Assembly (NCBI GenBank): GCA_900540455.1
Contig: UQGD01000033.1
Coordinates: 1-24,183 of the forward strand
Direction of reading: 5' to 3'
DNA: 24,183 bases
Origin: an uncultured Faecalibacterium sp.
GTDB taxonomy: Bacteria > Bacillota > Clostridia > Oscillospirales > Ruminococcaceae
The notes under the pieces were generated by a model that did not search any database, was not told the DNA's origin, and saw only the letters and a program-made list of their open reading frames with translations. Both the position numbers and the translations under genes were made by a program. Positions 14,555-22,662 of this stretch are shown here, piece by piece; position 1 is the stretch's first letter, and each line of letters starts with the position of its first letter.

Positions 14555-15895
14555 ATGGCATTTCAGGCTGTTTATGTCCCCATTGGTGTAGGAACCTATC
14601 ATATGGAAACGGCAAACGAGTACTTCCATCGTTCGATGGAGGCACTGAAGGAGCTGTGTCCAGAGATCGTCTGCCCGGAGAGTATCCTGCTTACTACGGA
14701 TGCAGCAGCACAGTATCTGCAGCCGCTGCATCCAGACCTGATCATCCTGCAAAATATCACCTTTGCCAATGCGGCTTATGCCAGCGAGGTGCTGCGCCGC
14801 TTTGATTGCCCGCTGGTGCTGTGGACTCTCCGAGAGCCTGTGATCAATGGCGGCCGGCTGAGGCTGAATTCACTTACCGGCGCATACTCTGCGGCGAATG
14901 CTATCCATGCCTTCCGAAAGGACGGTCAGTTTGAGTATGTTTTTGGTATGCCGGAGGAATCCGGTGTAAAGGCAGAACTTGGGGCTAGTATTCGGGCAGC
15001 GCAGACCCTGTGCGCACTGCACGGCCTTAAAATGGCGGCTATTGGACATACTCCGCAGGGATTTGGATTTGGGCGTGCGCTGGATGCAGAGATGATGAGC
15101 ACATTCGGTGTTACTCTGGACAGCATTGAGGCGCGGGAGCTGATCAATAAGGCCAAAGGCTATACGCAGCAGGACTGTGAGACAGAGCTGGCAGAAGCTC
15201 GTCGGGTGCTGGTGGGGCTGGATGCAACTCCGGAGCAGAATGTTATCGACTTTGCACGGCTGTATAAAGCATATAAGGAGTATATCCAGGCGAACGGCAT
15301 TGGAGCCATTGCATCTCGCTGCTGGCCGGACTTCTTTACAGAGTATGGAACTCCTGTCTGCTCGGTATTGTCGCTGTTGAATGCAAACGGTATCGTGGCT
15401 AGCTGCGAAGTAGATGCGTATGGTGCGCTGTCTATGTATGTCGGACAGCGGCTTACTGGCCGGCCGTCCTTCTTTGGCGATCCGGTTGCAATGGATGAAA
15501 ACGAAGGTACGATCACGTATTGGCATTGCGGTATGGCGGCCTGCTCTTTGGCACGTCAGGACACCGGCGCTCAGGTTGGAGTACATCCGAACCGAAAGAT
15601 CGGCCCGGTCATGGATTTTGGATGCCAGGCGAAAATTGGCGCAACGCTGTTCCGGATCGGTCGTAAAACAGATGGCAGCTTCCGTTTCTTTATTGCAGAA
15701 TGTGATGTGCTGGATAAACCCAAGCAGTTCTGCGGTGCATCCGTAGTGGTAAAGACCAAGGCTCCAGCACAGAAGGTGGTATTTGAGACCATTCAAGGTG
15801 GATGGGAGCCGCATTATGTGGTGATCTACGGAAGCGTAGCAGAGGAGTTGGAAAAACTGGGCCATATGGTGGGTGCAGAGATCTGGCGCTACTGA
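14555..15895 (+). CDS. L-fucose/L-arabinose isomerase-like protein
   Basis: The 446-residue protein resembles the L-fucose isomerase superfamily. A divergent N-terminal domain (LLTTDAAAQYLQPLHPDLIILQN, LVLWTLREP) is followed by a conserved catalytic half with CEVDAYGALSMY (E285), FFGDPVAMDE (D309) and TYWHCG (H324), a plausible Mn2+-binding E/D/H set. It probably interconverts an aldose and a ketose or is a relative with changed function. The gene is 19 bp after the transporter, preceded by AAAGGAAG, and an earlier in-frame ATG at 14459 lies within the transporter gene. A DUF4867 isomerase is already in the operon, so this may be a second isomerase for SQ, for another sulfosugar, or for a different step. 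I cannot assign a substrate. Confidence 0.7.
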   Translation: MAFQAVYVPIGVGTYHMETANEYFHRSMEALKELCPEIVCPESILLTTDAAAQYLQPLHPDLIILQNITFANAAYASEVLRRFDCPLVLWTLREPVINGGRLRLNSLTGAYSAANAIHAFRKDGQFEYVFGMPEESGVKAELGASIRAAQTLCALHGLKMAAIGHTPQGFGFGRALDAEMMSTFGVTLDSIEARELINKAKGYTQQDCETELAEARRVLVGLDATPEQNVIDFARLYKAYKEYIQANGIGAIASRCWPDFFTEYGTPVCSVLSLLNANGIVASCEVDAYGALSMYVGQRLTGRPSFFGDPVAMDENEGTITYWHCGMAACSLARQDTGAQVGVHPNRKIGPVMDFGCQAKIGATLFRIGRKTDGSFRFFIAECDVLDKPKQFCGASVVVKTKAPAQKVVFETIQGGWEPHYVVIYGSVAEELEKLGHMVGAEIWRY

Positions 15896-15929
15896 GCTTC
15901 CAGGAAACAAAAACAATATTGTGTCTGAA

Positions 15930-15975
15930 TTTGCCTGCGCTGACTAAAGCTTGTGCTTTGGTGGGCGCAGGCAAA
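15930..15975 (+). other. Long two-stage hairpin between the operon end and the ROK promoter
   Basis: An 11-bp outer stem (TTTGCCTGCGC 15930-15940 with 15965-15975) encloses an inner stem of AAAGC (15946-15950) and GCTTT (15955-15959) with loop TTGT. No clear T run follows, but it sits 34 bases after the last operon stop and 5 bases before the ROK -35 box. It may end the long operon or act as an operator. Confidence 0.55.
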
Positions 15976-15980
15976 ACTGA

Positions 15981-16009
15981 TTGACGCACCCCTTAAAAAT
16001 CGTTATACT
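15981..16009 (+). promoter_or_regulatory. Promoter of the ROK regulator gene
   Basis: TTGACG (15981-15986), a 17-bp spacer and TATACT (16004-16009) closely match the sigma-A consensus. It gives the ROK gene, and possibly the glycerol kinase gene, a transcript separate from the long operon. The leader to the GTG start is about 90 nt. Confidence 0.75.
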
Positions 16010-16105
16010 TTTGGTAGGGTGTTTCATAAAGGATGCCTCCATCTATATTACTCGGGCAGGCGGGAAAAATACGCTCGCTGGACTCAGGGGGAAAGGTCGT
16101 CACAC

Positions 16106-17356
16106 GTGGAAAAAGCAGGAATCAACCTAGAAAACGTCAAGCGCAACAACCGTAGTGCCATCCTGAAGCTGCTCAATGCTAGGGGGTCCATGTCACGTAA
16201 GGATATTGCCGCTGCGCTGGGGCTTACCCCTGCCACGGTTACTTTGATCAGCAATGAACTGCTGGCGGCCGGTGTGCTGCATGAGCTGGGAGAAATGCAG
16301 GAGTCTCCTCGTGCAGGGCGCAAAAAGATCCTCTTGGGCATAAACTATAAGTGTCGAAATGTGCTGTGCATCAGTATTGAGGCGGACCGAACCTGCCTTA
16401 CTGTCAGTGATCTGCATGGAGATGTGATCGCAAAACGCAAAGTGTGTACAGATACCGCTATGGAACCGGAACAGTTCTTGCACCAAATTGCGGATGAAAG
16501 CCGTATTTTAATGTGGGAACATAATATTCTGAAAGACAGTATCTTGGGTGTGGGTGTGTCGGTGCCGGGTCCAGTAGACCGAAAAACTGGACTGAGTCGG
16601 TCGGCATATCATGTCTGGGACAAGCCTGTACAGGTAAGCAGTATTCTGTTTGAGCTGCTGCATTATCCTGTGTATGTGAGCAATAATGTTATTGCCTTTG
16701 CAGAGGCTGGGCTTTTGTACGGCGAGGGACTGCGGGCAGAAAATGTTTTGTTTTTGAAGTGGGGGCCAGGCGTAGGATGTGCGCTGGTGCTGCGCAACGA
16801 AGTGTACGAGGGTGTGAGCCGTAAGGCGGCGGAGATCGGCCATGTTCGAGTGCAGAAAGACGGCAGCCCATGCCGTTGTGGACGGCGAGGATGTTTGGAA
16901 ACGGTAGCATCTGCTCAGGCCGTTGCCCAAGCCGTGCAGGAGATCTGTACTCCGGAAAAAACTCCTCGTCTTTGGAGCTTCGTGCAGGGAGATCCAGAAC
17001 GGATACAGGCGGCGAATGTCAACCAGTGGATCAACTGTGGGGATGCGGCAATGTGGCAGGTGCTGGATGGCGTGATTGAAAAAATCACAGAAGTACTCAG
17101 TGGAGCAATGACGTTGTTTGCGCCCGATAAAGTGGTATTGTACGGCGAGATGTTTGAGCTGCCGGAGTTTCAGCAGCGTTTTTTACGCCAGTGCAGTCAA
17201 TATGATCCCGCATATAACAGCAGTATGATCACGATGTCGTCTTTGCGGGATAAACTGGATTACATCGGACCGATGGCGGTGGTTGCGAATGAACTGTTCT
17301 TTTCTGGCCGTGCAGCGGTAAGTGCGCTGCGTAGTCGGCAGGAGACCGGAGATTGA
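16106..17356 (+). CDS. ROK-family transcriptional repressor
   Basis: This 416-residue protein has an N-terminal winged helix (RSAILKLLNARGSMSRKDIAAALGL then TPATVTLISNELLAAG, about residues 16-56) joined to a ROK sugar-sensing domain. The ROK zinc site is H246, C256, C258 and C263 (GHVRVQ and CRCGRRGCLE). Where ROK kinases have the catalytic aspartate after asparagine, this protein reads N193-N194 (SNNVIAFAEAG), so it is probably a regulator without kinase activity. The GTG start at 16106 has AAAGG nine bases upstream; the open frame runs further up, without a better start. It likely senses a sugar or sulfosugar and controls the neighbouring operons. Sulfoglycolysis clusters described elsewhere often use DeoR- or LacI-type regulators, so the ROK type is a local feature. 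Confidence 0.8.
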   Translation: MEKAGINLENVKRNNRSAILKLLNARGSMSRKDIAAALGLTPATVTLISNELLAAGVLHELGEMQESPRAGRKKILLGINYKCRNVLCISIEADRTCLTVSDLHGDVIAKRKVCTDTAMEPEQFLHQIADESRILMWEHNILKDSILGVGVSVPGPVDRKTGLSRSAYHVWDKPVQVSSILFELLHYPVYVSNNVIAFAEAGLLYGEGLRAENVLFLKWGPGVGCALVLRNEVYEGVSRKAAEIGHVRVQKDGSPCRCGRRGCLETVASAQAVAQAVQEICTPEKTPRLWSFVQGDPERIQAANVNQWINCGDAAMWQVLDGVIEKITEVLSGAMTLFAPDKVVLYGEMFELPEFQQRFLRQCSQYDPAYNSSMITMSSLRDKLDYIGPMAVVANELFFSGRAAVSALRSRQETGD

Positions 17357-17377
17357 CCCGCATAACAGAGAACCAAA

Positions 17378-17415
17378 AGAACCGGGCGGACAGCATTGCT
17401 TGTCGGCCCGGTTCT
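17378..17415 (+). other. Stem-loop between the ROK gene and glpK
   Basis: AGAACCGGGC (17378-17387) pairs perfectly with GCCCGGTTCT (17406-17415). After one mismatch GACA pairs with TGTC, and the loop is small. A T run is absent; the next bases are GATAAAAGG, which leads into the glpK ribosome site. It may be an imperfect terminator, an attenuator or an RNA-processing site. Confidence 0.55.
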
Positions 17416-17439
17416 GATAAAAGGAAAGGGAATCAAACC

Positions 17440-18930
17440 ATGCCCAAGTACATTATCTCCCTGGATCAGGGAACCACCAGCTCCCGCTGCATTCTATTTG
17501 ACCAGCAGGGCGATATTTGCAGTGCAGCGCAGAAGGAGTTTACGCAGATCTATCCGCAGCCGGGCTGGGTGGAGCACGATCCAATGGAGATCTGGTCCAC
17601 ACAGCTTTCGGTGACTATGGAAGCCATGGGAAAGCTGGGGGCGCATTATAGCGATATTGCGGCCATAGGCATCACCAACCAGCGGGAGACAACGATCGTT
17701 TGGGATCGGGAGACTGGCAAGCCGGTGTACAATGCGATCGTTTGGCAGTGCCGCCGCACGGCAGACCGGATCGAAGATCTGCGCCGGGATGGTATGCAGG
17801 AAAAGATCATGGAGCGTACCGGTCTGATCCCGGATGCTTACTATTCCGGCAGCAAGCTGGAATGGATCCTGAACCATGTGGAAGGGGTGCGGGAGCGGGC
17901 GCAGCGGGGAGAACTGCTGTTTGGTACTGTGGACAGCTGGCTGATCTGGAACCTGACAAAGGGGGCTGTACACGTCACAGACTACACCAATGCCTCCCGC
18001 ACGATGCTGTTTGATATCCACAAAATGCAGTGGGACCAGGAGATCCTGGATTACTTCGGGATTCCGCGCAGTATGCTGCCCCAGGTGCGCCCCTCCAGCT
18101 GTATCTATGGATATACCTCCTCGGATGTGATGGGCGGGCGTATCCCCATTGCAGGGGCCGCAGGCGACCAGCAGGCGGCGCTGTTCGGGCAATGCTGCTT
18201 TGCCCCCGGACAGATGAAAAACACCTATGGTACCGGCGGCTTTTTGCTGATGAACACCGGAGAACAGGCGGTTCGGTCGGAAAATGGGCTGATCACGACC
18301 ATTGCCGCCAGTGTGGGGCCGGTGCAGTACGCACTGGAAGGCAGCGTGTTTGTCTCCGGTGCAGCCATCCAGTGGCTGCGGGACGAGATGCGCATGATCC
18401 GCACGTCAGCGCAGACGGAGGAGTACTGCCTGCACTGCAAGGACACCGGCGGCGTTTACATCGTACCGGCCTTTGCGGGGCTGGGTGCACCCTACTGGGA
18501 GCAGTATGCCCGCGGCACCATAGTAGGCGTTACCCGTGGCACCAGCAAGGAACAGTTCATCCGGGCTACGGTGGAATCGATGGCTTATCAGGCGTATGAT
18601 GTGATCGAAGCGATGAAGCGGGATTCCAGCCTGGATGTGGTGGAGCTGCGGGTGGATGGCGGCGCCAGTGCGAATAATTTCCTGATGCAATTCCAGGCGG
18701 ATCTGCTGCAGGCAGACATTGTGCGGCCCTGCTGCATTGAAACAACGGCACTGGGAGCCGCATACCTGGCGGGCTTGGCAGTAGGCTACTGGGAGAGCCT
18801 GGAGGAGGTCTGCGCTAACGGGAAGATCGAGCGCCGCTTTACCGGCCAGATGCCCCCGGAACAGCGCCAGCAGCTGCTGCGTGGCTGGAAACGTGCCGTG
18901 GCCGCCGCTGTGGCCTGGGCAAAGGCGTAA
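17440..18930 (+). CDS. glpK: Glycerol kinase
   Basis: The 496-residue protein is a full-length FGGY kinase of the GlpK type. It has the phosphate-binding start ISLDQGTTSSRC, WVEHDPMEIW, TNQRETTIVWDRETGKPVYNAIVWQCRRT, the DAYYSGSKLEWIL segment, and the ATP-domain motifs AGAAGDQQAALFGQ and GTGGFLLMNTG. It turns glycerol and ATP into glycerol 3-phosphate in the cytoplasm. The start at 17440 is chosen over an upstream in-frame ATG at 17353, which overlaps the ROK stop; AAGGAAAGGG precedes the chosen start. No facilitator or glycerol-3-phosphate dehydrogenase gene is adjacent. In this location it could use the glycerol that a sulfoquinovosidase frees from sulfoquinovosyl glycerol. No clear terminator follows; 18931-19088 holds only weak inverted repeats. 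Confidence 0.9.
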   Translation: MPKYIISLDQGTTSSRCILFDQQGDICSAAQKEFTQIYPQPGWVEHDPMEIWSTQLSVTMEAMGKLGAHYSDIAAIGITNQRETTIVWDRETGKPVYNAIVWQCRRTADRIEDLRRDGMQEKIMERTGLIPDAYYSGSKLEWILNHVEGVRERAQRGELLFGTVDSWLIWNLTKGAVHVTDYTNASRTMLFDIHKMQWDQEILDYFGIPRSMLPQVRPSSCIYGYTSSDVMGGRIPIAGAAGDQQAALFGQCCFAPGQMKNTYGTGGFLLMNTGEQAVRSENGLITTIAASVGPVQYALEGSVFVSGAAIQWLRDEMRMIRTSAQTEEYCLHCKDTGGVYIVPAFAGLGAPYWEQYARGTIVGVTRGTSKEQFIRATVESMAYQAYDVIEAMKRDSSLDVVELRVDGGASANNFLMQFQADLLQADIVRPCCIETTALGAAYLAGLAVGYWESLEEVCANGKIERRFTGQMPPEQRQQLLRGWKRAVAAAVAWAKA

Positions 18931-19088
18931 GAGGGGATAGGGCTTCTTCCGGCGTTGCCGCTCTTTGAGTGGGTGCATGAAGAACAGCCCCTTTCGTTTC
19001 GCTTCAACTAAACAGCCGTCCCCTTTTGAAAGTACGTCGCTTTCAGCAGCTTGCAAGAAAACGCAAGGGGAACTTTGGTAAAAAGAGA

Positions 19089-19112
19089 GAGGGCTGGACG
19101 GTGCCAGCCCTC
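19089..19112 (-). terminator. Terminator of the repeat-HelD gene
   Basis: A 9-bp perfect stem pairs 19089-19097 with 19104-19112 around a 6-nt loop. On the minus strand the stem is followed by TCTCTCTTTTT, giving a typical intrinsic terminator 17 bases after the gene's stop codon. Confidence 0.85.
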
Positions 19113-19128
19113 ATGACAAGTTGTTCTA

Positions 19129-22100
19129 TTAGGAAGGGATTACATATAGCTCTTGAATGGCTCTAGTACAGGCAACATATTGTTCGTTCAGTGTCATGCC
19201 TGAAAGAACAACAATCGCTTTTTCAAATTCAAGACCCTTTACATTTGCCACAGAGATAACATTATAAGCTCCCCGAACAATTTCTCGTTGCTCATCAAAG
19301 AAAACGACATCGTGGTCACAGAGAAAATCGTTGAGAATAAGAGGAGCCCCGGATACAATGATTGCAACTCTATCATCTTGTGCAATTTCCAAATCTGGAA
19401 TCATATCAACCCTTTTTTGCTTGCCGTTTAATCCAACGGCAAGCATTTCCATACTAAACTCTCGGTTAACATATTCCGTAATCTGACGTGCATTTCGATA
19501 GTTTTCTGATATAGTTGCCGGAGTACCAATACGGAGGTCTTTAGGTATCGAGGCAAGTTCGGAAATTCCTTTTTCACTGATGCATTGACTAAGATCTCCA
19601 AACAAATTAAAAACAGAGTTAGGATAAAGTTTTTGTACCAAACGAAGCTCATTGGGTGAAAGATCTTGAAATTCGTCTACAAAAATGTATTTTTTATCCA
19701 AAGACAAATCGCCCGCATAAGAGGACAGCAACTCAGTCATTGAAAATGCTTTTGACAGTGGAATTTCCGTTATAGAGTCATAAGATATAGTAACATTTAA
19801 TAAATGAAGGATGCTATCCAAAAGATATGTATTCTTGTCTGGAGATTTTCGCTGCTGCTGAAGTCTCTTTTTCTCACGGAGCATTTTGTTATAGGTAGAA
19901 AAGAAAGTGAAGGGAGTTAACCCTACTTCATCAAGTGCATCTTCAGATTCTTCGTAGAGTTGGACCAGCTTTTCAAAAGAAGTTTCATAATCAAAGGTAT
20001 CTCCGATGGATTTTTTTCGACAAACAATTTTTTCGGAAAGTAGATTCTCCAGTATAATCTTTTTGTATTCTAGGTGATCAAAATACATTGCCTGTTGGTC
20101 AAGAAATCCATCAAAGGCTACCGCTTCCTGTCGGGAAACCTTTTTCCATTCATTCAAAAGTTTACGCGCATCATCTCGTTTAAGATTTTCGGTAAGGAAC
20201 AGTTGCAAAACTTGCAAGCACTGAGCCATACTAGTTGGAGTGAATTCTTGATGAGTCATTCCACGATTGAATTCATCACTAATGATTGAAGCGGAAACTT
20301 TTAAAGTATAGAAAAATTTTTGCTCAAAACGGGAATTTTCGTAATTCTGCAATTGGGGCACATCTTTCAAAAGATCGCCACGAAGCAGAAGTCGAATCAG
20401 CAGTTGAGCATTTTCATATCTCGGACGTTCGGAAATTCTTTTTTCAAGCATTGAATCCAAGTGTTCAAGATCTTGAACACTTGCTCTTTCAATTTCTTTA
20501 AGCGATGCGGTGTAAAGAGAGTTGAGTTGTCCGATTTTTTCAGGTTTCAAGGTGGATTGCTCTACATAGGAGTGGACAATTTCATCAAGTTGCTCTTGAT
20601 AAGATTTTAAAGATCTACAATCTGATGAGCCACGATGCAAAATGTTGAATAAATCCAAACGCAAGGTATCAAGGTATGTTTTTTGGTAATAGGCTTTTGG
20701 GGTAATACCATCATCAATAACTTGAAACTCCTCATAAGGCAATTGAAGCTTGTTTAGAAGCTGCTTGCTTGCTGTCTCGTAAAATGACACCACTGTAAAT
20801 TGTTTGACGGCCTCGATTTGAAGCAATCGTGAAAGCTCCTGGCTTTCTCTGCCAAGGATGTCGGTAGGTGAAAGAACAATTATATCTTCCATCTGAAGAT
20901 CTTTATGGTTGTATTTCATATATCGGATTTTATGCATGAGGATCATGGTCTTGCCCGATCCAGCACATCCCAACACCAAAAGTGGAGTATCCATATTAGA
21001 TGTAATAATTCGATACTGGTTTTGTTGTATAGATTCAACAATATCATGGATTTTTTTGTTCTTTTGGTTAGCAGCAATAATTTGTGCAAGGTGTTGATCC
21101 GCAACTGTATTACTTTTGGTTTCTTTTTGATGAGCATTGTATAAATCAGTGTACCCTTGATAATCGCCATCGGAAATGTGAACGTCACGGACAAGTTCCA
21201 ATTTTTTATCTTCATTACCAATGTACATCTGCCATTGATAATATAACGACGCTTGTTCGTCAGCCCAATCTGTAATCCATCCTGCAACTTGTTGTTTTCC
21301 TAGATACAACTCCGCATTATATTTATAGTCAACATGGCAGAAATAAGGCTTTCGGATGACCCTATTCACTTTTCGGTCGATTTGTCTCCGTGCCAATTCC
21401 ATATCAGGCTCTGATCGTCTGGTTTGCAACAAACCAGAACGGCTATCATAATAGTAGCTCGTCTCCGGCTTGAAATACTGCATAATCTCATTTTCGACTT
21501 GTTTGCCATAGATTCTGCGAACCGCAACCTGGCACTTTGTTAGATATTGACGCTCCAATTTCTCTTGCTGAGCATCGGACGTAAGCTGCATATTTTTCCG
21601 CAGCGATGGTTTTAGCTCACCCTCAGCATTGTAGCCCTCAAAATTGTAACCATCGTGGTCATATCCATCGCAATTATAGCCAGCACGGTCAAAACCTGCT
21701 TTGTCATAGCCGTAAACATCAAATCCATTTTCATCGTATCCATCGCGATTATAGCCATTACGGTTATAACCATTTTGATCAAACCCATAAAAATTGTAAC
21801 CATTGCGGTCATAACCAGCATGATTGAGCCCTGTTATGAAATGGTATCCTTCTCGATCATAACCATCGCTATCTAAACCATTCACGTTGTAACCGTCACG
21901 ATCAAATCCTTTAAGGTTAAACCCGGTATAAATATGATATCCATCGACATCAAACAATTCGCGAGAATAGCCTTCAATGCTGAGCCCTTCTGAATTAAAG
22001 CCGTCACGGTAAAAGCCGAGAATATTTTTTTCATCCGAGTTCCAACCTGTGAAGCTAAAACCGTTTTGGTCATTACCATCACGATCGAAACCATACAAAT

Positions 22101-22662
22101 CAAAACCGTCTGCGCCATAACCTTCACGATCCATGCCATTATGGTCAAACCCATTGCGGTTATACCCATCTTTATCATAACCGTTACGATCAAAACCATT
22201 GCGATCAAAACCAGCTCCGTTAAAGCCACTTCGGTCAAATCCCTCAATATCATATCCTCGGGCATTGAATCCGTCCTTATCGTAGCCATATTGATTGAAC
22301 CCATCTTTATTGTAGCCCTGCCGATTGTAACCACTTTTATCATAGCCCTGCCGGTTATAGCCATCCTTATCAAGACCCGCACGATTAAAGCCCGTACGAT
22401 CATATCCCAACGTATTATAGCCATTGTGGTCAAAACCGTCTTTATCGAAGCCAGAACGATTAAAACCATCTCGGTCATAACCGTCCTTATCGTATCCGTC
22501 TTTATCAAAGCCAGTAAGCTTATTAAACCCCTGACGATTCAATCCATTCCGATCATAGCCATCCCGGTCAAATCCCTCGCGGTTATAGCCCATACGGTCA
22601 TAACCATCCTTATTGTAGCCGAAACGGTCAAATCCAAAGCGATCATAGAGAATTCTTGGCAT
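19129..22662 (-). CDS. HelD-like SF1 helicase with N-terminal G-[FY]-[DN]-x-x pentad repeats
   Basis: This 1177-residue protein has two parts. Residues 6-348 are about 67 tandem units of five residues with the pattern aromatic-Asp/Asn-x-x-Gly (for example FDKDG YDKDG YDRDG). Residues 349-1177 resemble the RNA-polymerase-associated helicase HelD: PYFCHVDY near 439, TDWADEQASLYY near 464 (compare DWRxPxxSLYY in HelD), then Walker A GCAGSGKT at 565-572, Walker B/DEXQD VDEFQD at 995-1000, ISENYRN, and YVACTRA near the C-terminus. The ATPase motifs are intact, and no nuclease domain is visible. The start at 22662 has GGAGG four bases upstream; an in-frame ATG at 22731 lies in the leader. The gene is alone, has its own terminator, and is visibly richer in A+T than its neighbours, which suggests transfer. 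Roles in polymerase recycling, stress or phage defence are possible but not shown. Confidence 0.8.
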   Translation of the reverse strand: MPRILYDRFGFDRFGYNKDGYDRMGYNREGFDRDGYDRNGLNRQGFNKLTGFDKDGYDKDGYDRDGFNRSGFDKDGFDHNGYNTLGYDRTGFNRAGLDKDGYNRQGYDKSGYNRQGYNKDGFNQYGYDKDGFNARGYDIEGFDRSGFNGAGFDRNGFDRNGYDKDGYNRNGFDHNGMDREGYGADGFDLYGFDRDGNDQNGFSFTGWNSDEKNILGFYRDGFNSEGLSIEGYSRELFDVDGYHIYTGFNLKGFDRDGYNVNGLDSDGYDREGYHFITGLNHAGYDRNGYNFYGFDQNGYNRNGYNRDGYDENGFDVYGYDKAGFDRAGYNCDGYDHDGYNFEGYNAEGELKPSLRKNMQLTSDAQQEKLERQYLTKCQVAVRRIYGKQVENEIMQYFKPETSYYYDSRSGLLQTRRSEPDMELARRQIDRKVNRVIRKPYFCHVDYKYNAELYLGKQQVAGWITDWADEQASLYYQWQMYIGNEDKKLELVRDVHISDGDYQGYTDLYNAHQKETKSNTVADQHLAQIIAANQKNKKIHDIVESIQQNQYRIITSNMDTPLLVLGCAGSGKTMILMHKIRYMKYNHKDLQMEDIIVLSPTDILGRESQELSRLLQIEAVKQFTVVSFYETASKQLLNKLQLPYEEFQVIDDGITPKAYYQKTYLDTLRLDLFNILHRGSSDCRSLKSYQEQLDEIVHSYVEQSTLKPEKIGQLNSLYTASLKEIERASVQDLEHLDSMLEKRISERPRYENAQLLIRLLLRGDLLKDVPQLQNYENSRFEQKFFYTLKVSASIISDEFNRGMTHQEFTPTSMAQCLQVLQLFLTENLKRDDARKLLNEWKKVSRQEAVAFDGFLDQQAMYFDHLEYKKIILENLLSEKIVCRKKSIGDTFDYETSFEKLVQLYEESEDALDEVGLTPFTFFSTYNKMLREKKRLQQQRKSPDKNTYLLDSILHLLNVTISYDSITEIPLSKAFSMTELLSSYAGDLSLDKKYIFVDEFQDLSPNELRLVQKLYPNSVFNLFGDLSQCISEKGISELASIPKDLRIGTPATISENYRNARQITEYVNREFSMEMLAVGLNGKQKRVDMIPDLEIAQDDRVAIIVSGAPLILNDFLCDHDVVFFDEQREIVRGAYNVISVANVKGLEFEKAIVVLSGMTLNEQYVACTRAIQELYVIPS
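21619..22647 (-). repeat. 15-bp-period coding repeat array (about 67 pentads)
   Basis: The DNA repeats in steps of 15 bp, encoding [FY]-[DN]-x-x-G. Units 1-38 (residues 6-196) are very regular, apart from one six-residue unit; units 39-54 (197-283) are degenerate, with one ten-residue and two six-residue units; units 55-67 (284-348) are regular again. Codons vary between units at third positions, so the array is not a fresh DNA duplication but an old one kept at the protein level. Confidence 0.95.

Noticed and set aside
18931..19088. Possible terminator or small RNA after glpK
   Set aside because: Only short inverted repeats (for example TGAAAG/CTTTCA and CCCCTT/AAGGGG) are present, without a T run or a promoter, so no feature is called.
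21619..22647. Possible CRISPR or minisatellite array because of short-period DNA repeats
   Set aside because: The 15-bp period keeps one reading frame throughout a 1177-residue gene, codons vary at third positions, and there are no spacers or cas genes.
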